Assembly (NCBI RefSeq): GCF_038002165.1
Contig: NZ_JBBOBR010000001.1
Coordinates: 806,001 to 870,000 of the forward strand
Source: Cytobacillus sp. FSL H8-0458
GTDB taxonomy: Bacteria > Bacillota > Bacilli > Bacillales > Cytobacillaceae
DNA: 64,000 nt
Direction of reading: 5' to 3'
Shown: in pieces, positions 28,850 to 40,738 of the stretch
Layout: each line of letters opens with the position of its first letter
Numbering within the stretch: the stretch's first letter is position 1
Translations under genes and position numbers: made by a program
Notes under the pieces: generated by a model
Told to the model about the DNA's origin: nothing
Database searches by the model: none
What the model saw: the letters and a program-made list of their open reading frames with translations, nothing else

Positions 28850-29350
28850 GTGATTAGAATCATCATTTTATCCGATACCCACATGCCAAGGAAATCAAAA
28901 AAGCTGCCAGGAGTATTGCTGAATGAAATGAATGGCTGTGACTTAATTATTCATGCAGGGGATTGGCAGAGCATCGAACTTTATGAGGAATTAAAAGAAC
29001 GTGCTCCGGTTGAGGGGGTATATGGAAATACTGACAATGATGAACTGCGCGCTATTTTGAAGGAAAAAATTCTGCTTGAAATAGAAGGTTATAAAATAGG
29101 TGTTGTCCATGGGCATGGAAGGGGAAAAACAACTGAAAAAAGAAGTATTGAGGCTTTCGATGATGAAGAGGTTGATGCTGTTATTTTCGGGCATTCGCAT
29201 ATCCCGGTCAAGAAACTTCATAATGGAGTTATCCTGTTTAATCCCGGGTCTCCAACTGACAAGCGCAGGATGCCGAATTATTCGTTCGGCATCCTGGAAA
29301 TTACAGATGAGTTAATATTCAATCATGTTTTTTTCAATTCTAAGGAATAA
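28850..29350 (+). CDS. Metallophosphoesterase, YfcE/MJ0936 family
   Basis: A 166-residue phosphodiesterase with a two-metal site. The motifs appear in order: SDTHMPR, HAGDW, GNTDND, VHGHGRG and GHSHIPV. Substrates in the family are small phosphodiesters such as cyclic nucleotides; the natural one is unknown. The GTG start follows TAAGGAGAAAGG. In Bacillus subtilis the similar YsnB lies near rph. Confidence 0.87.
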   Translation: MIRIIILSDTHMPRKSKKLPGVLLNEMNGCDLIIHAGDWQSIELYEELKERAPVEGVYGNTDNDELRAILKEKILLEIEGYKIGVVHGHGRGKTTEKRSIEAFDDEEVDAVIFGHSHIPVKKLHNGVILFNPGSPTDKRRMPNYSFGILEITDELIFNHVFFNSKE

Positions 29351-29357
29351 AACTTCA

Positions 29358-30203
29358 TTAAATCTTAAGTGTATTAAGGTCAAATTCATAATAATCCTGT
29401 GTGCCGTATGGTTCAAAGCCGCATAATTTGTATAGTGATAGAGCATGGTCATTTTCTGCAGCGACTTCAAGATGCACCCAGCTGATTCCCTTGCTGTGCT
29501 GATGGTTAACAGCATTAGTAAGGGCGCTTCTGCCGATTCCTTTTCCCTGGAATAAAGGATCGACAGCAAAACCGTAAAACCAGGCAGCACCTTCTTCTAT
29601 TTGAATCCTGATTTTGCCGGATTTTACGCCTTTGTATTTAATTATAAATGTCTTCTCATTTTCGCAGTCAAAGATATTTTTATTAAATGCCGCTGCCTCT
29701 TCTTTTGGAACATCAAAGCATACTGTATCCAGATGATTAATGAAATCCAGGTCACTTCTCACTGCTTTCTCCATGGTTACTTCCTGGTTTATTGTTCCGA
29801 TCTCCGCGCTTTTATGGCGTTTCATTTGATACTCGGAGAAAGAATAGCTGCAAGGAAATGACTTTATAAAACCTTTCGCAGATTCAGAAGTGGCTGGTGC
29901 ATTAATAAGCAATTTGCTTGCCTGGGTCAATTGTTTAGCTGCTTCATTGAACAGACTGCAGAAGATGCCTTTGCGTCTATGATCCGGATGAACCATTCCG
30001 CATAATTCCGCCGGGCCTCCGAAACTATAAAGAGCAAGGTAGCCCAATAATTTTCCGCTTTTATCATAATGAAAATAGTCATTTTTCTCATCTGCAGGTC
30101 TCGATTTCAAAGTATCCCAATTTAATTTTAATTCGATATTCTCTGTCTCTTCGCATATCTGCTGTAGAGAACGAATATCGTCTAATTGTTTTTTTGTCAG
30201 CAA
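29358..30203 (-). CDS. Tandem-domain GNAT acetyltransferase
   Basis: A 281-residue protein with two GNAT folds. The acetyl-CoA loop appears twice: VHPDHRRKGIFCSLF near residue 95 and VDPLFQGKGIGRSAL near residue 225. The second copy is closer to consensus and is probably the active one. The acceptor is unknown. It lies tail to tail with the phosphoesterase gene only 7 bases away, with no clear terminator between them. Confidence 0.82.
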   Translation of the reverse strand: MLTKKQLDDIRSLQQICEETENIELKLNWDTLKSRPADEKNDYFHYDKSGKLLGYLALYSFGGPAELCGMVHPDHRRKGIFCSLFNEAAKQLTQASKLLINAPATSESAKGFIKSFPCSYSFSEYQMKRHKSAEIGTINQEVTMEKAVRSDLDFINHLDTVCFDVPKEEAAAFNKNIFDCENEKTFIIKYKGVKSGKIRIQIEEGAAWFYGFAVDPLFQGKGIGRSALTNAVNHQHSKGISWVHLEVAAENDHALSLYKLCGFEPYGTQDYYEFDLNTLKI

Positions 30204-30358
30204 TCAGGCAGCCTCCTGTATAAAAAATTGATAAACCAATAATATATGAAAAAGGTTCAAACGAATAGTCATAAAATTGAATACATTTGAGTGCGGATTG
30301 AAATTATGTTAATAAATATAGCAATATGTTAGGATTGTATGGATTAGGGGGAGATTGA

Positions 30359-30751
30359 ATGAAAAATTTCACAGTGAAGTTCCATAAGGAAGACAATATA
30401 AAGCAGATGGCTGTTCAGAAGCTGAATGAAAATGATTTTGAGCAATATACAGAAGGCGGAACAAGGCATTTATTTGAATTGAACTCAAATGTTGGCTATT
30501 TTATATTTTTTGATGCTGTCGACAAGGAAGGTAAAGAGTCTTACATGGTTCTCCAATATGAAGGCGAATCGGAAGAACCCAATTCATGCTTTGCTTTTGA
30601 ATTAAAAGACTTCTACCAATTCACAGCTCTTTATCTGAATGACCTCGATTTTAATGAAGGAAGTAATGTGGACAGGGAAGAGGCTTATACACCTATACAG
30701 CATTTAGCGCATCTAATGTATCACATTATTGAAGAGGGAAAGGGAGTTTAA
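30359..30751 (+). CDS. Small acidic cytosolic protein, unknown function
   Basis: A 130-residue acidic protein with no signal or membrane segment. I do not recognise a domain. It has an alternating beta pattern in its middle (YFIFFDAVDKEGKESYMVLQY) and a helical C-terminus. The ATG follows TTAGGGGGAG. A bidirectional terminator separates it from the convergent small gene. Confidence 0.65.
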   Translation: MKNFTVKFHKEDNIKQMAVQKLNENDFEQYTEGGTRHLFELNSNVGYFIFFDAVDKEGKESYMVLQYEGESEEPNSCFAFELKDFYQFTALYLNDLDFNEGSNVDREEAYTPIQHLAHLMYHIIEEGKGV

Positions 30752-30760
30752 ATAAAGTGA

Positions 30761-30783
30761 AAGAGCAGGGGAACCCTGCTCTT
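30761..30783. terminator. Bidirectional terminator
   Basis: AAGAGCAGGG-GAA-CCCTGCTCTT is a perfect 10-bp stem between convergent genes and touches the stop codon of the minus-strand gene. Confidence 0.75.
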
Positions 30784-31075
30784 ATTCTTCTGCATGGGAG
30801 AGGTTGTCCCGGCAGAAAGCTGAGACTGTTTTTTCTTCGTCTTCATCTAAAGCGAAATCCAAAACCGTTCCAGAACCGCCTTCAACAAAATGATAATTAA
30901 GAATCCTCTCGTCTTCTCCGTTTTTAAAGTAAAGCACTCTTAGCTTAATCCCATTCTCTGAATATAATTCATCTTCTTCATCCACATCAATATCTAAAAA
31001 GAATTCGTAGCGGTCACCTGTTAAAATGCCAGTAGGATCCTGTATGTACTCAACAGTATAACTTGTAATGTTCAT
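30782..31075 (-). CDS. Small acidic protein, possibly DUF6509
   Basis: A 97-residue acidic protein beginning MNITSYTVEYIQDPTGIL. The TGDRYEFFLDIDVDEEDEL stretch resembles a small Bacillaceae family I know as DUF6509; this is from memory and not checked. The start at 31075 follows AAAGGGTGAAG; a longer in-frame start at 31168 has no ribosome binding site. Confidence 0.7.
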   Translation of the reverse strand: MNITSYTVEYIQDPTGILTGDRYEFFLDIDVDEEDELYSENGIKLRVLYFKNGEDERILNYHFVEGGSGTVLDFALDEDEEKTVSAFCRDNLSHAEE

Positions 31076-31195
31076 GGTCTTCACCCTTTCTATCGCTGCT
31101 GTACATGTCATTATACACTTTTCCCGGATTGGGTTAATAGTATTTAACAATTTTTTGCTGTGTTTCAATGATTACAGCTGCAGGTTTAGAACTTT

Positions 31196-31224
31196 TTGAC
31201 AGAAGCATTTAAATATGTTATACT
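31196..31224 (+). promoter_or_regulatory. Promoter of the ydjO-like gene
   Basis: TTGACA and TATACT with a 17-base spacer, near consensus. The leader is about 120 bases long. Confidence 0.75.
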
Positions 31225-31259
31225 AATTTTAGTTAAAAGAATATAATATTGCCCATAAA

Positions 31260-31316
31260 CACTTGTTATATAGAGCCAGTGGTTCGTCACTTTATATAGC
31301 AAGTGATTTTTATTTT
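31260..31316 (+). terminator. Leader hairpin with T-run before the ydjO-like gene
   Basis: CACTTGTTATATAG pairs with TTATATAGCAAGTG through two wobble-tolerant arms, enclosing AGTG/CACT, and is followed by ATTTTTATTTT. It lies about 35 bases before the start codon and looks like a transcription attenuator. Confidence 0.6.
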
Positions 31317-31351
31317 GGGTAAGGGTCTTACTCTTTGGGAGGTGCCTCTAT

Positions 31352-31561
31352 ATGGCAATGGGATTTGGCAGAAAAAACATGGAAGAAATCAAGGTTGAAG
31401 AAGTGAAAATCTGGGAGTGTACATCTGAGTCCTGCAACTGCTGGGTAAGGGACAATTTCAAAAGCAGCCAGGTGCCTCTTTGTCCGATTTGCAAAAGTGA
31501 AATGAAAGAAACGACTAAAGAATTGCAAGTCGTTAACAATAACAGCATATTTTCTAAATAG
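31352..31561 (+). CDS. ydjO: Cold-inducible protein YdjO family
   Basis: A 69-residue protein with a likely zinc ribbon. The order WECTSESCNCW, CPICKSEM gives paired cysteines (CxxxxC and CxxC) as in YdjO of Bacillus subtilis, a cold-inducible protein of unknown function. The ATG follows TTGGGAGG. The attenuator-like leader fits cold control, as seen before the first csp gene. Confidence 0.8.
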   Translation: MAMGFGRKNMEEIKVEEVKIWECTSESCNCWVRDNFKSSQVPLCPICKSEMKETTKELQVVNNNSIFSK

Positions 31562-31565
31562 TTGC

Positions 31566-31596
31566 AAGGGCGATCTAAATCGCCCTTTTATTTTTT
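31566..31596 (+). terminator. Terminator after the ydjO-like gene
   Basis: AAGGGCGAT and ATCGCCCTT form a perfect stem, followed by TTATTTTTT. Confidence 0.85.
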
Positions 31597-31738
31597 GCAT
31601 CATAATAAATAAGAGAAAGTCTTGTCTAAGTTACTTTCCCTGTCTTACATTCGTTCCGCAGAAAGCGCTGTTATTCAAGGTAGGCGTTTTTTCATAAAAA
31701 ATTTTCTCGTTCCTTGAAAAAGTATATGTTTGTCCGAG

Positions 31739-32626
31739 ATGAACAAAATAATGGAAACGAGCGAAACTGGATGTGGAAGAATGTCAAACTTGCTTTGGTT
31801 TCTTGGATTAGTGCTCATTAGCATTGGCCTTATTTATATAACTTATAAGAAAACAGACTTTCGTTTTAATTTGGCGGTTTATTTCTTCACTATGGGTCTT
31901 GCTTTTTTAATGGAATATGTCGTATTGATTTTAGGTAACGCCTACTCCTATTATCCGAATGTCTTTTCAATCCATTGGTATGATGATGTTTTTGGTTCGA
32001 GTATTTCACAGGCTTTTTTTATTCCTAGTGTTTTAATGGCAATAGCGGCTTTTAGAATCCCCTTCAAGTGGATTATTTTAATAATAGCCTCTATATATGG
32101 AATAGAAGAGCTATTTCTGTGGCTTGGCATCTATGAACATAACTGGTGGAAATCCTGGTTTACCCCTGTAATATTGTTTGCGTCTGTGTTTGTAATAAAA
32201 TGGTGGAGGAATAGGGTCGAGGGGCCATCTTTTTTTATCCAATTTATAACTGTGTATATGGCTATCACCACAATCTTTCAAGGAATCTCTTTTGGATTGA
32301 CGGCTATCGTTGGATCTCATCATTATAAAATCGGCTGGTTTGAATCTCCTTATCAGGACCATGTAGCTTTCAGTGTTCTAATCTGGATTGTTTATGCACT
32401 GCTGCTGACAGTTGTGACAATAAAATATTATCAATTTAAATGGCTCTCATTATTATTTTTTGCTGATTTTGCATTTCATATTATTATGGAAAAGGTGGGC
32501 ATTTTAGAAATAAGCTCTTTTTGGAATCCTATTTTCTTTAGTGTGATACTTATACTATTGCTTATGGTAATCAGGAAGTTAAATAATTATATGTTCCCGT
32601 CCATGCGATTAGCGCGAAACACTTAA
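31739..32626 (+). CDS. Polytopic membrane protein of unknown function
   Basis: About 295 residues with eight likely membrane helices and few charged loops. I do not recognise a family. The start is unresolved: TTG 31730, ATG 31739 and ATG 31781 are all in frame and none has a clear ribosome binding site. It is monocistronic and ends just before the rRNA promoters. Confidence 0.6.
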   Translation: MNKIMETSETGCGRMSNLLWFLGLVLISIGLIYITYKKTDFRFNLAVYFFTMGLAFLMEYVVLILGNAYSYYPNVFSIHWYDDVFGSSISQAFFIPSVLMAIAAFRIPFKWIILIIASIYGIEELFLWLGIYEHNWWKSWFTPVILFASVFVIKWWRNRVEGPSFFIQFITVYMAITTIFQGISFGLTAIVGSHHYKIGWFESPYQDHVAFSVLIWIVYALLLTVVTIKYYQFKWLSLLFFADFAFHIIMEKVGILEISSFWNPIFFSVILILLLMVIRKLNNYMFPSMRLARNT

Positions 32627-32692
32627 AGTTGTTTTTTTTTAAGTAATATATAGTATAGAAATAAATTGGTATAATATACCACGTTTAAAACA

Positions 32693-32721
32693 TTGACCTC
32701 AAACATAGACGATGATATTAT
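32693..32721 (+). promoter_or_regulatory. rrn promoter P1
   Basis: TTGACC and TATTAT spaced by 17 bases, about 195 bases before 16S. The palindrome GGTATAATATACC lies just upstream (about 32668-32680). Confidence 0.7.
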
Positions 32722-32769
32722 TTAAGAACAGCTTTCAAAAACATCTTAAAAAACTATTATTGATTTTTG

Positions 32770-32798
32770 TTGACGCGGAAGGCTGTAAATGATATTGT
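32770..32798 (+). promoter_or_regulatory. rrn promoter P2
   Basis: TTGACG and TATTGT spaced by 17 bases. Tandem promoters are normal for Bacillus rrn operons. Confidence 0.7.
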
Positions 32799-32914
32799 AT
32801 TAAAGTTGCTTAAAGATAGCAACTGACAGATTGATCTTTGAAAACTGAACGAACAATACGTCAACGTTTAATCATTAGTCTTTTTTGAAAAGACAATCAG
32901 AGCTTAATCAACTC

Positions 32915-37702
<4,788 letters not shown>

Positions 37703-37783
37703 AGTCATATTGGTAATTACTCGGCAACTGCTTCTTCATGCATTATCTAGTTTTGAGGGAACGAAGTTTCTTCAAACCAAATA

Positions 37784-37901
<118 letters not shown>

Positions 37902-37907
37902 AAAAGA

Positions 37908-37934
37908 AAGAGCACCTGTTGGGTGCTCTTTTTT
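37908..37934 (+). terminator. Terminator of the rrn operon
   Basis: AAGAGCACC and GGGTGCTCTT form a strong stem with a TGTT loop, followed by six T residues. Confidence 0.9.
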
Positions 37935-38175
37935 GTGCAGTTGCATGATTTTTCGATTAAAAAAACTGTATTGGGGCTCTTTCAGAGGAATTATAAATCC
38001 GTGCAAATCTGGTCAACATATGTGCCACTCTCATATATATATTTATATGCCACTCCATATATCTCCGGCTTCTAAATAAACGAAATATGTTCTCTGCAAA
38101 GGTTGTCTGCAGCGCAGTTTTAAAGATACTACTCAATATATTCTTCTCTATTTACCGAATGGGTGGAATATGTAT

Positions 38176-38799
38176 TTAAAACAAAAGTTTATAAGCCTGC
38201 AATCCAAAATAAATCCCAAAGCCAATCAAGGACATTCCAGATAAAACTGAAATAAGAGCGAGAATTTTTCCGGTTAAAAATCTTCTAAAGCTGCTGGCGA
38301 CAGCTGCCATTGTTACATCCCAGAGAAGAAGACCTGTAAAAATCGCTCCGCTGTATAAAACAACATGGGCCTTGTCATACTCAGCTGCTGTTTTTGCAAG
38401 GATGGAACCATAGATGCCGAGCCAAAACAGTATTGTTAAAGGATTTGACAATGACATGAGAAATCCTGACATAAAGGATTTAACTTTAGATTCATTTTTA
38501 GTCCTTACGCTTGATACTACTTTGCCGGCGCTTAATAAGGTTTCCAAACCTGTATATACCAGGACAAAGAATCCAAAGCACCATAAAAAAGCTTTCATAA
38601 ATGGAATCTCAAGAAAATGTACTATACCCAAATATACGGCCGCCATATAAACTGCATCTGCTGTTATAGCTCCCAGCCCCACAAGCCAGGCGTGGAAAAA
38701 ACCATTTTTTATCCCTTTATCCAATTGCGCAGCATTTATTGGACCAATTGGTGCCGCAAGCGATAGACCCAAGAAAACATAGCCTAGAAATATGCTCAT
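38176..38799 (-). CDS. LysE family amino acid exporter
   Basis: A 207-residue membrane protein with six helices, in the RhtB/LysE exporter family. The N-terminal signature GLSLAAPIGPINAAQLDKGI is clear and the later SNPLTILFWLGIYGS segment fits. Export substrate (lysine, threonine, homoserine or other) is unknown. The start at 38799 follows AGGGGTT; a longer in-frame start has no site. The 240 bases between the 5S terminator and its end hold no gene. Confidence 0.85.
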   Translation of the reverse strand: MSIFLGYVFLGLSLAAPIGPINAAQLDKGIKNGFFHAWLVGLGAITADAVYMAAVYLGIVHFLEIPFMKAFLWCFGFFVLVYTGLETLLSAGKVVSSVRTKNESKVKSFMSGFLMSLSNPLTILFWLGIYGSILAKTAAEYDKAHVVLYSGAIFTGLLLWDVTMAAVASSFRRFLTGKILALISVLSGMSLIGFGIYFGLQAYKLLF

Positions 38800-39010
38800 A
38801 TGTGTACAACCCCTAACTGCCAAAACATGTTTGTACAAAGTGTATTCAGAATATAGGAAGGATAGGACAACTATTTAATCCGGAGCAAGGTGCACCTGCC
38901 CGGGGCACACTTATAAGATTGTTGTATTGTATTTATCACACCATAGACAGAGCATTCAGTTTCGCAGGAGGCGGAAATAACACCAATCTGTTGGTGATTG
39001 AGGCTTGGGG

Positions 39011-39400
39011 TTGTTTTTGACTTGGGCGGATTCGGACTCTGACTGCAGTTTTAATGCGTTTTGTGTCCGAAGGTATCTCAAGTTCGGACTCAAACAGGAG
39101 TGTTCCAGCGCTCTGAGTCCGAAGTTGTCCCAAGTTTTGACTCTAACAGGTGCTTTCGTGAGTTTTGAGTCTGAAGGTATCTAAAGTTCGGACTTAAACA
39201 GGAGTGTTCCAGCACTCTGAGTCTGAAGTTGCCCCAAGTTCTGACTCTAACAGGCGCTTTCGTGAGTTTTGTGTCCGAAGGTATCTAAAGTTCGAACTCA
39301 AACAGGAGTGGTCCAGCATTCTGAATTTGAAGTTGTCCCAAGTTCCAACTCTGACTCGCGCTTTCCAGCATTCTGTGTCCTAAGTTTTCCCGTGTGCGGG
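39011..39400. repeat. Tandem array of 52-bp units in 104-bp pairs
   Basis: Six units of exactly 52 bases run from 39063 to 39374 (starts 39063, 39115, 39167, 39219, 39271, 39323), flanked by decayed units on both sides. Two subtypes alternate: one has GGTATCTNAAGTTCG and GGAGTGTTCCAGC, the other GTTGTCCCAAGTT and GCTTTCGTGAG, so the higher-order period is 104. Each unit starts with GAGTC or GTGTC followed by GAA and later carries TTC...GACTC, which form a hairpin. The period is not a multiple of three, so it is not a protein repeat. Confidence 0.9.
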
Positions 39401-39497
39401 CTATCAAAAATGACTGCTTCACACTTTTAACAAAGCAAGCATAAATTTCTCAGCGATGCAAAAAATAAACTGAAAAAAGCAGAGGAGAGTGTTTCTT

Positions 39498-39677
39498 ATG
39501 GATGCAAAGCGAGTGAAGCAAATTCTTTCATCATCAGCAGATATCGAAGTAAGATACAATGGTGCTTCCGTGTGGATCGATAAGCTTAATGAAGATGGGA
39601 GAACAGCGACAGTACATTTACGCGGCCCGCTTGAAGAAAGGTCCGAGGTGGAAATAGGAGAACTGACTGAATTGTAA
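39498..39677 (+). CDS. sspH: H-type small acid-soluble spore protein
   Basis: A 59-residue protein beginning MDAKRVKQILSSSADIEV with YNGASVWIDKL, as in SspH of Bacillus subtilis, a minor spore-core protein made in the forespore. The ATG is 9 bases after AGAGGAGAG; an in-frame GTG overlaps the site. It supports a spore-forming host. A terminator follows. Confidence 0.85.
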   Translation: MDAKRVKQILSSSADIEVRYNGASVWIDKLNEDGRTATVHLRGPLEERSEVEIGELTEL

Positions 39678-39686
39678 TATGACATT

Positions 39687-39710
39687 AAGCCGCCAGCACT
39701 GGCGGCTTTT
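39687..39710 (+). terminator. Terminator after sspH
   Basis: AAGCCGCCAG and CTGGCGGCTT form a perfect 10-bp stem followed by TT. Confidence 0.85.
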
Positions 39711-39713
39711 CGT

Positions 39714-39863
39714 CTATATATCCTGATTGGATTCAGTTTCTGCCCGTTCATTTAAGTACTTATTCTCAGCAGAAGCAAAGTTTACTGACTGCAGGCTAAT
39801 TTCTTTGTCAATTCCATACAGATCTTTGCCCGTGTCTTCTAAATTTTCATGCCTTCTATCCAC
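39714..39863 (-). CDS. Predicted 49-residue protein, unknown function
   Basis: A short reading frame on the minus strand, GTG start, preceded 8 bases upstream by a strong AAAAAGGAGG site and ending TATATAG. The translation begins MDRRHENLEDTGKDLYG and ends in ESNQDI; it is acidic and soluble with no cysteine. The strong ribosome binding site, position between sspH and csoR and natural composition suggest it is real. Function unknown; a spore protein is possible given the neighbour but is only a guess. Confidence 0.55.
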   Translation of the reverse strand: MDRRHENLEDTGKDLYGIDKEISLQSVNFASAENKYLNERAETESNQDI

Positions 39864-39977
39864 ATCATCGGCCTCCTTTTTAAGTGTTTCCGTTAGTATA
39901 AACAGAGATTTTCAATAACATGAAAGGGAAATTATACTTGAAAATCCGAAATTTATACCATTTTGAATTCAGAACTT

Positions 39978-40001
39978 TACATAGGGTACCGGGGTATAAT
40001 A
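39978..40001 (+). promoter_or_regulatory. csoR promoter with CsoR-type operator
   Basis: TAGGGTACCGGGGTATA resembles the copper operator of CsoR, and overlaps a TATAAT -10 at 39995-40000. A similar sequence precedes copA, so autoregulation is inferred. Confidence 0.6.
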
Positions 40002-40027
40002 TAATTAATATTAAGGAGGCTGATCAA

Positions 40028-40366
40028 ATGGCTTTTGATTTGGAAAATGAGGATTTATCTGCTGCCAGCTGCTCGGTTGAGTCGGAGCGAAAAAGTCATC
40101 ATTCAGAAAAAGTTAAGAAGAATTTGACTACCCGATTAAATCGAATTGAAGGGCAAATACGCGGGATAAAAGGACTTATTGACAGAGACGTGTATTGTGA
40201 CGACATAATAACACAAATTTCTGCAACTCAGTCCGCTTTGAATAGCGTAGCCAAGCTATTGCTTGAAGGCCATTTGAAAAGCTGTGTTGTGGATCGAATC
40301 CACGAAGGCGATGAAGAAGTGCTTGATGAATTTTTAGTCACAATCCAGAAGTTAATGAAAAAATAA
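40028..40366 (+). CDS. csoR: Copper-sensing transcriptional repressor CsoR
   Basis: A 112-residue all-helical repressor that leaves DNA when it binds Cu(I). The ligand set is present: Cys57 in DVYCDD, and His82 and Cys86 in GHLKSC. The Arg and Gly rich RLNRIEGQIRGIKGL segment is the family signature. The N-terminus is longer than in Bacillus subtilis. The start ATG 40028 follows TTAAGGAGG. It heads csoR-copZ-copA. Confidence 0.93.
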   Translation: MAFDLENEDLSAASCSVESERKSHHSEKVKKNLTTRLNRIEGQIRGIKGLIDRDVYCDDIITQISATQSALNSVAKLLLEGHLKSCVVDRIHEGDEEVLDEFLVTIQKLMKK

Positions 40367-40383
40367 CGGGAGGCTGCATTATT

Positions 40384-40590
40384 ATGGAAAACGTAACTTT
40401 AAAAGTAAGCGGAATGTCATGCGGACATTGTGTAAAAGCGGTAGAGGGCAGTGTCGGCAAATTAAATGGTGTGGATAAGGTAGCAGTGGACCTTGATAAT
40501 GGTCAGGTGAAGGTTCAATTTGACTCATCTGCAGTTTCACTTGAACAAATCAAAGAAACAATTGACGATCAAGGCTATGATGTAGAGTAA
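40384..40590 (+). CDS. copZ: Copper chaperone CopZ
   Basis: A 68-residue ferredoxin-like HMA protein with the Cu(I) site GMSCGHC (Cys13, Cys16). It carries copper to the exporter CopA. It lies 17 bases after csoR and is followed by a terminator, so copA is transcribed from its own promoter. Confidence 0.95.
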   Translation: MENVTLKVSGMSCGHCVKAVEGSVGKLNGVDKVAVDLDNGQVKVQFDSSAVSLEQIKETIDDQGYDVE

Positions 40591-40603
40591 TCTAATTGGG
40601 AAG

Positions 40604-40637
40604 GAACGTGTGAACTAAATGCACGTTCTCTTTTTTT
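40604..40637 (+). terminator. Terminator after copZ
   Basis: GAACGTG and CACGTTC stem, followed by CTTTTTTT. Confidence 0.8.
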
Positions 40638-40669
40638 ACAAATTAAGAAATTTGTCTAATTATATATGG

Positions 40670-40698
40670 TTGACATATAGGGTAGGAGGGTATAGTAT
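40670..40698 (+). promoter_or_regulatory. copA promoter with CsoR-type operator
   Basis: TTGACA and TAGTAT are spaced by 17 bases. The spacer holds TATAGGGTAGGAGGGTATAG, close to the sequence before csoR. Confidence 0.7.
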
Positions 40699-40738
40699 AT
40701 TAGTGTAAGGTACTTCGTTTGATAAAGGAGTGGGAGTG

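Noticed and set aside
38025-38065. Short direct repeat with ATATGTGCCACTC and ATATGCCACTCC
   Set aside because: Only two short AT-rich copies with no arms or gene context; probably chance or a small slip.
39011-39400. CRISPR array
   Set aside because: The tandem units are contiguous with no unique spacers, and no cas gene is nearby.
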